A stretch of DNA of 64,000 bases from Bryoerythrophyllum caledonicum. Lineage: Eukaryota; Streptophyta; Bryopsida; Pottiales; Pottiaceae. This document shows positions 57,151 to 64,000 of the stretch, piece by piece; the first letter of the stretch is position 1; the number at the start of each line of letters is the position of its first letter. The notes below the pieces were generated by a model. That model did no database searches. It was not told the DNA's origin and saw nothing but the letters and a program-made list of their open reading frames with translations. Made by a program: the position numbers and the translations under genes. Location: positions 5,844,028-5,908,027 of the forward strand of contig OZ020519.1 of assembly GCA_963971425.1 (NCBI GenBank), given 5' to 3'.

Positions 57151-59560
57151 ATGTACATAATGTATATAGAGAGAACATATAGTAGTACATTTATTTTTGG
57201 TGATAGCCAATAGGGTTACAATCTCAATTCAAATGATTTCATATTTTTCAACAAAATGTGAATTTTCGAAGTGTGTTGTTGTGTTGAATTTGGTGGTTGT
57301 CAATAGGTAACCTTTGTAAGTACTGAACAAAAGGAAGGAGTCATGACTCATAGTGTACCTCTAATTGGATAGGTGAATAGATGGTACTGGGATGGAAGTG
57401 AATTGGACATACTCCAATTTTACAGCTATTGGTTAATTATTTTGGTTGGTTACCAGAGGAGTTACCGTATGCTGAGAAGCTAAGTTTTGGAATTGGAAAA
57501 AAATATTTTAATATGCAATTTGTGGAGTTTGGATCCTTGCAATGTAGAAGCCTAAGAGCTGAGTTGAGAGGCTGTGATCCAAACTATTTGGCAAATCTTA
57601 AGTCAAGTTTTACTTTATAAAGGTCCTTATATTTTGAAATTTTCGTCTCTCACTTTCTTTAGTTATGGAGCCTAGAAGAGAACGCATTTTTTGGTAAAAT
57701 AAACATCAAGAATATGTCCGAAATGTTAATTTCACAATGAATTCCAGCACAAGCACCGCATGGCAAACTTTTTTATTAAAAAAAATAGGTGAAAATTCAT
57801 GTCATAGAATTCAAGTGAAATATTTAATTAAAACTTTTAAATAAAGACTTGAGGTTTTTTAAATTAGACTAAAAGTTTATGTAAAATTTGAGGCAAATCA
57901 TTTTATGTGAAAAGAAATGATTGTTTCACTCTAATGGCTAAGATCTTGAAACTTTTTAAATAAAAAAAGTGAAAAAATGTTTGGCACTTCAGTAGGAATT
58001 AACATTATTGTGCTTAACATGGTGCATGTGGCAACTCGAGGTAGGCAATGAAGATGGTGCCAATGTGGTTTTAAGAGGGTTTTTGAATAAGTTGGAAATA
58101 ACAAGTGGCCATCTCATAAGCTTACGCTTAAAGTTGGCACACTTGTAATGTTCTCCGTGGTATGAATGCATCAAAGAATGACACCATACCCATCGTATGC
58201 CGCTATTCGGCCCTAGTGATTGAGGCAAAAGTCCTTAGAGTTCATTGTGTGGAGTACGTTGCATATATAAGACAAATTTCTTTGGTTATGGAGAGCATCG
58301 GGCTTCGTTATGTATTGCATCGCAAGCAGTTTCCAGTTTGTGTCCCGTGTCTCATGACTATTAACAAGTGACATGGACAAATGCTTACTAAAGTTGGCAT
58401 CTACATGACTGAGGATGTTTCTTTTGCATGGCCAATTGTATGTTGCATTTTTGCGTGGGACAGCTCTTCAAAATGTTTGGTGCTTCTAAGAAGAGAATTG
58501 AATCAATTTGACAAAGATGTAATGCGCAATGTTGTTTACAATGACGTGTTCCAATAATTATAAGCAGTTTTCCATCCGACTCTTTAATGAAGATGTAACT
58601 TTGTGAAGTAATTTGATTTTTTGCATTTACATATGCCCCTCTTTGAATTTAATATATAAATTTCAAGTTATTAAGGTAAAATATAAATAATCAAATTAGC
58701 AGTCAAATCTCATGGCATCTTTGGTTCATTTTACAAATTGCTCTATTATTATTTATCTCTATAGAACCGTTTTGCCACCTCAATAAACATTTCTCATTTC
58801 AAGCACATTCATATGGTCTCAATTCTGATCATAAAATTTGGAAATTGTTAATAAGATGCATCATAGTAGTAGCTTTGTGTTCAATTTTTTCAACTCTAAA
58901 CTACTAGAAATCGTTTTTGGTTATTCTTGATGCATCTTTGGTTGACTTTAAGCAGCTGAAATTTTTTTGCTCCAAAATCTTTTAATATTTGAATTTTCTA
59001 TACAAATAGATATTATAATCATTTTTTTTAGATTGTCAAAAACATATATTGACTTTCACACATGTTAAGCAAGGTACTAAAAAACTTCTTCTTTCCACAT
59101 AATAATTAGAGATCGTATTAAAATTATAAAATCTCCATTACAAGATTTTGTGTAAACCTCCTTATTGATTGTTCCAACCCTCACTCCAGGAAGTTGACTC
59201 CACGATAAATAATCCATATTTAGATAAGTCTTATGATATCTCATTTGAAAGAAGCATATTCTATTTGAATATACTACACTTGTTTTCAACCTCTAAACAT
59301 TGGTATATAATTTAGATCATATGGAATGCAAAAGTTTGACACTATGTGAAGTCAAAGTTTGCTAGTCTTCTCAATGCAAAGAAGAAAAACCCTTTTCTTC
59401 ACTTCAAAGCACTGTATTCTTCCAATCCGTGAGATTTTGTGAGTACTTGAAGTTATAATTCTAGATCATGATACTACCGTTTTAATTGGAAGTAAAATTA
59501 TTACTCTTCCATTCTCCCTTCTTCTCACTAGAGGGGGTAGTTCTGAAGTGTTTTTAGCAT
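57151..59560. other. AT-rich intergenic DNA, no supported gene
   Basis: Frames of 60-80 codons (57429-57620, 58162-58371) have no recognisable domain. 59030-59560 contains diverged family A words (ACTTTTTAGT..., CACACATG, TCCAATCCGTGAGATTTTG) in reverse order, so part of it is a decayed element. Confidence 0.45.
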
Positions 59561-59564
59561 GATA

Positions 59565-59681
59565 CAGTCCTAGATTTTTGTGATCTCATTTCTCAATGAG
59601 AGCCTTATGTTGTGATCACGAGACCAAGTTTAGAGTCTAGTATTTAGAGAAGTGAGCCTCAATGGTGTTGTGATTCAGGGT
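59565..59681 (+). repeat. Unit of the telomere-like tandem repeat, left of the inserted element
   Basis: TCATTTCTCAATGAGAGCC ... GTGTTGTGATTCAGGG matches the repeat units to the right of 61039, so it is the left part of an array split by the family B insertion. Confidence 0.6.
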
Positions 59682-59685
59682 TTAA

Positions 59686-61039
59686 CCCGTCACGGACCAT
59701 TTGTACTTGCCGGGTACAAATCGATTTTAGGCTGGTTCCTAAAGATCCATTTCAAGATAACTTCTTGAATTTTTTAGTGAAAATAGGAATATGGGTTATT
59801 TTTGTGGGGATTTTTTTTTGGGACTCATAGGGAAAAGTTATGGTGCTTTAAGCTAAAAAAATTGACTCTTTTGGTATGTGGGCAGGGTACTATAGAGATG
59901 AATAGTAACACCGTAGAGTTGACAATTGCACTTTTTTGAGGCGGGTAGTAGTGAAGAAAGATTCTTGGCAATCTTCATTGTTTTCACTTAAAAATGCATA
60001 GAAATTTAGGATTTTACTTTTTTGAATTTTTTTTCTAGTGTTAGAATAAATCATGATTATTCTATTCACCGTTTGGATTTCAGTTCCAACAAATCTTTCT
60101 TTGTTTTAAAAATAAAATTACTCTTCTAAATAATACCATTTTCTATATCCCTAGTCGTTGCAAGTCCATTTTTCTTATCGTAAACACCTCCATTACTTGT
60201 GATTTTTGGTGTGCGATGACCTAACACAAGGTAGAACATAGATCCATTGAGTTTATGCAATGTATAGTGGAAAAAATATGCCATTAACTAAAGTCACAGT
60301 ATGCGGGCCTTGTCTGGGCACTGTAGAAAAGAACAAATTTACACTCTTCAAATGCATGTATCTTACGATCCGGGCAGTCAAAGTTCACGGGTTTTTTTAG
60401 GGTGTCTTCTTATAATAGTTAGCTTGAAAATCCTACGGTTGAAAGTGATAAACGGTTATTTAAATTAAGGCCTCTTTACGATGCAAATCCAAAGGCTAGA
60501 AGCCGCAAGTTGAAGCATTCATGAGCGTTGTAATTGGTCAAAATTGAGAAGTCCCTCAAATTTGGCTTTACGCTGAAAAAATCAGCTTGAAAGGAGGAGG
60601 GATGAGAAAATGATGTGGCGAGCACTTTCTTCCTACATGGTAGAAAAAGTGCCTCGATTTTGTGTCCCCTAGAATTTCTGTCCGACCCACCTCTTTGAAG
60701 TCAACCTGACGGAAAATACGAGAAGCCGTTCTGAAATAGCTAAGATACATATATTTTAAAGCCTAAAGGATGTAGATATGAGGTGCCATATTTAAATTTA
60801 TGTCAAAAAATGATCTGGTCCACTGGATGGTCTCTTCTCACTTTAAACCACTTCCAAAGGCCATAGTTGCTAAAGGCCATCCTTTGGATTTGAAGCGAGG
60901 GACCTTCACTAGGCTTTTGACGTTTTGGCCTCTCACCTTGGTTTGCAGCATGAAGAGGCCCTTAGTCAAATAACATCTCATCTCAAAGTGGCAGTTTTGG
61001 GGTGGATTTGGCGAAGCATAAGGCACGGTCCTTCACGGG
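59686..61039 (+). mobile_element. TTAA-flanked element, family B, 1354 bp
   Basis: TTAA (59682-59685) precedes CCCGTCACGGACC. The other end GGTCCTTCACGGG is followed by TTAT (one base from TTAA). The first ~450 bp match 45902-46789 inverted and 9298-9700 direct, and 60330-60450 match 11200-11330. The last ~500 bp are not shared with the shorter copy. No transposase frame is present. Confidence 0.82.
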
Positions 61040-61519
61040 TTATGGTGCCAGGGGTCTATGATTCTCGTTTCTCAGTGAGAGCCATGTGGTGTTCAGGGTT
61101 TAGGGTTTAGGGCTTAGGTTTTTAGGGTGTCGGGTTCCAGGTCTTGAGCAACGTGAAAGTGAATTAGCGAGAGCCTGTATGATGTTGGATTCTGGAGAAA
61201 CTGCGCTTGAACGGTATTTAGGGTTTAGGGTTTTAGGGTTTTAGGGTTTAGGGTTCAGAATTCCTCGTTTCTTAGTGACTGCCTCGTGCTGCGATCACTG
61301 GAGCATGGTAAAGTGGAGGCATTTTGTTGCGGAGGAAGTAAGCCTGGCTGGTGCCGCGATTGAGGAGAACTGAGCGTGGATGGTTTAGGGTTTAGGGTTG
61401 GTTTAGGGTTCAGAATCCTCGTCTCTCAATGTCGCGATCATGGTGTAAGTGAAGTGCGCCTGGGCGGTGTTTTGTCGATGTACGCACGGTGAGGAAAACC
61501 GAGTATTGTAATTCAGGTT
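61040..61519 (+). repeat. Satellite-like repeat with TTTAGGG interstitial telomeric motifs
   Basis: Three units of about 130-180 bp each combine a run of TTTAGGG/TTTTAGGG with a conserved segment (TTCAGAATTCCTCGTTTCTTA, GTGCTGCGATCA). The array runs into the assembly gap, which probably results from it. Confidence 0.8.
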
Positions 61520-61719
61520 NNNNNNNNNNNNNNNNNNNNNNNNNNNNNNNNNNNNNNNNNNNNNNNNNNNNNNNNNNNNNNNNNNNNNNNNNNNNNNNNN
61601 NNNNNNNNNNNNNNNNNNNNNNNNNNNNNNNNNNNNNNNNNNNNNNNNNNNNNNNNNNNNNNNNNNNNNNNNNNNNNNNNNNNNNNNNNNNNNNNNNNNN
61701 NNNNNNNNNNNNNNNNNNN
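61520..61719. other. Assembly gap (200 N)
   Basis: A run of exactly 200 N, a conventional gap size, so the true length is unknown. Confidence 0.99.
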
Positions 61720-61784
61720 GACGGAATGGGCGGTCGGCCGGGGCTTCGGACGGCTATTTACCCCCGGGTAAACTGACGAAATTC

Positions 61785-61865
61785 GTTATGTCACCGGACG
61801 TCCTAATACGCCAGAGGACGTCCTCCGTCCTGACGTCCGGACGTCAAGGACGTCGAGCGTCTTGA
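61785..61865. repeat. Cluster of GACGTC(C) words
   Basis: Five GACGTC hexamers and several CGTCC/ACGTC variants occur within about 70 bp. They may be part of a degenerate tandem repeat cut by the gap. There is no gene next to them. Confidence 0.7.
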
Positions 61866-61869
61866 CAAC

Positions 61870-63320
61870 CCTGCAAGTTTTCCATCAATCTCAGAATAGA
61901 CAATTCACCTAACTGATTGTATTGGGCCATCAGCCCCTTGATGTAGTTTGGCCCATGGCAATTTAGCCGCCCAAGTGTCTTGGAATTTTCAAGACACTTT
62001 GTATGATTTCTTTAATTTCTTTGTGGTTGGCTCTGAAGCTGCAGGCTTGTCATCATCCAACTCTTTGATGTCAACGTACTAAATGCTAGTGACTTATTTC
62101 TCTCTCTCTCAATGAAGACAAAGGTGGAGCTAGAGTAGAGCTATTTGTGGATAAAGTAACAATCTCAACCACGTCGTTAGAGTTACTTGGATTACATGCT
62201 GCAATACATGGTGTCACGCCATCTTCAATTAGTGGAAGTGCAGGATTAGACCTCCAACGCTTGACATCATATTTGGACTTTTTTTTTTGTGGATCAATAG
62301 ATACAAACATGCCACTGCTCTATACACTCAATGGGCTACCAAATGATGTTCCCGAGACAAATGAACATGGCCCAATAGACATACAACTGGACGCAATTGA
62401 ACTTACATAGTTTGACGGCAAGCTAAACGACGAACTCAACTATGTACTAGGAATTCGTGCATTGTAGCGATGCAGAGCAAATCCTGCAAATATTGTCACT
62501 CACTTCATATGAAATTGAGAAAACTAATGAGACTTGACAAAATTGCCCACAAAGAAATTCTCCAAAACAAACTCTAACATAAGAACCGCAAATGAATTGT
62601 GAGTCTGGGCTACATAAAAATTGCGAGGCGGAGATTGGTGGCTGTAATTGGGAGCAATGAAAGGACAAACAACAAACAATTAGAATTGGGAGCAAAGAAA
62701 CCCCAAGCATTGAATAGAAAGCAAGGATTGTAATCTGCAAGGAAAAATGAGAAGCTTGAACCAACAACAATCACCATATACATTATTAATAATCATAATC
62801 TTAAATCTTGTAACGTTTGCGCTACACAATTGAGGAAGGAAGAAGCACCAATTTTGACATTCAGCCTCCAATTGCCATGAAGCGATTTGCACCATCCAAC
62901 TCCAGAACTCACGTCCGTGATCCAAGAAAGGATGAATATGTAGTTAAAAAATGCCCAACTTTGCACTAACATATTTGGCAATACGTTACAAGATTATGGT
63001 GAAAGAAGCTGGCAATTACAACGGAAGGCGGGAGAAAAGCAAATGCATTTGCAAGAAAAAAATCTGGCAATCCATGGGTCACTGGAAGAGGATGAGGCAA
63101 AAAACACCCCAACGGCAACGATGACAGCTTGATATTGATGGCAACACCTTGCTCACTACAAGACAAAGGCTCGCAATTTACCTTTATCCGACAGTTACTT
63201 CTTGGCAAATTTACCAACCAATTTTTTTCCGGGTTTCCTCATTTTTTCATGGGGTACAATAAAATTTTGTCATCTGGCTAAATTTTGCCAGTTCAAAAAA
63301 CATTGGTCTTATGTTAGTAA
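61870..63320. other. Intergenic DNA, no supported gene
   Basis: Overlapping short frames on both strands (62086-62410, 62447-62981, 62966-63217) show no domain I can name. A decayed transposon or broken gene is possible. Confidence 0.4.
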
Positions 63321-63329
63321 CTAGGAACA

Positions 63330-64000
63330 CATAAACATGGTGGGTTGGCTTGGAAAAGGTACTATTGGAGCTATCAATCAACTCTCGAAGAACTTAGGGT
63401 GCTATTTGAGAGCTCAAAAAAGCTTGCATTGAAAAAGGCCCAAGAGCATTGAGTGCCATGCATTTTATTTGTGCAATACTTTCGGCACCTACCTACTGAA
63501 GTTTTTAGTTTTCCAAATTGCAGTAGTTCAAACACAATCGGTATCACCAAGGATTGTCTATCACCAAAGATGTGACATTGTGACAACGATGTGTTATCAT
63601 GATGGGTCATGTCGTGACGGACCCCCTCGTCATGACACAATAGAGTCAACGTAGGGTCAAAGACGGGCTTTATCCCTATGCAGGGTAAATTAGTTACTTT
63701 GGCGTCGACATCGCCATTTTAGGTGGCAACGACATTCTACGTGTATATCATTGCTTTTACCTTAAGGAATGTAGTGTCAATCCTTGAGTGAAAATGAAGT
63801 AAAATCCCATTTTGTGGTTGAAAGGAATTTGGAAAGGCACGAAATAGGCCACAGACTACCCACAAACAAGGTTTGCAGGGGGGCTTGGGTGAAAGCTATA
63901 GAATGGGGCATAGATAGTATAACAAGCAATGTTGTAAATTACCATGCATGTAATTATTGGATTGATGACATGTCCACACATGTGGCACACATATTTCTTT
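63330..64000. repeat. Dispersed repeat, family F, copy 2
   Basis: GGCTTGGAAAAGGT, GCCCAAGAGCATTGAGTG, CCATGCATTTTAT and GTGCAATAC follow the order seen at 13520-13650. The copies are strongly diverged. The rest of the segment to the window end holds no supported gene. Confidence 0.55.

Noticed and set aside
62086-62410. Short frames on both strands after the gap
   Set aside because: No recognisable domain; could be decayed transposon but not supportable.

Overview
This 64 kb window is nuclear DNA from a land plant. Five spliced or intronless plant-type genes are readable: a plastid limit dextrinase (pullulanase), a chloroplast CRM-domain splicing factor, a long reticulon, a TLC-domain protein and an F-box protein. 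There are also two nuclear tRNA genes, plant-type TTTAGGG interstitial repeats, canonical GT-AG introns of about 80-550 bp, and GC-rich exons in AT-rich repeat-filled DNA. Together these suggest a non-seed plant (bryophyte or lycophyte), but the exact group cannot be fixed from the sequence alone. A run of 200 N (61520-61719) marks an assembly gap.

Layout. 1-4640 is a cluster of related TTAA-flanked repeats plus a GC-rich island. 4698-8660 is an intronless multi-ORF block: an interrupted leader reading frame, a protein with a ParB/DGQH-like core, and a second protein that starts on the stop codon of the first (TGATG) and looks like a degenerate N4/N6 DNA methyltransferase. This is the most unusual unit in the window. 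9298-15000 is repeat-rich (TTAA elements, an inverted ~175 bp tandem array, an 11-bp-periodic minisatellite, a MITE with a 10-bp target duplication, an ATT microsatellite). 16505-25117 (+) is the 30-exon limit dextrinase gene, followed at once by a decayed TTAA element. 27078-27851 (-) is the TLC gene. 29600-33800 is repeats and two closely spaced tRNAs (Glu, Phe; minus). 34541-40062 (-) is the 13-exon CRM gene, divergent from the 10-exon reticulon gene at 40993-45200 (+). Two complete TTAA elements (45902-46789 and 47062-47987) separate this pair from the F-box gene (48814-49944, +), which converges on a 12-exon gene for an unrecognised polytopic membrane protein (55233 down to 50250, -). 56100-64000 is repeats, including a TTAA element inserted in a telomere-like tandem repeat.

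How the parts relate. Limit dextrinase (starch debranching) and the CRM protein (group II intron splicing) both act in plastids. The reticulon shapes the ER, and the TLC and polytopic proteins are membrane proteins. There is no operon-like logic among the host genes. The common theme of the accessory DNA is a family set of mobile elements with CCC-starting inverted ends and TTAA target sites. This is a piggyBac-like signature, seen at least ten times, including insertion of one element into another.
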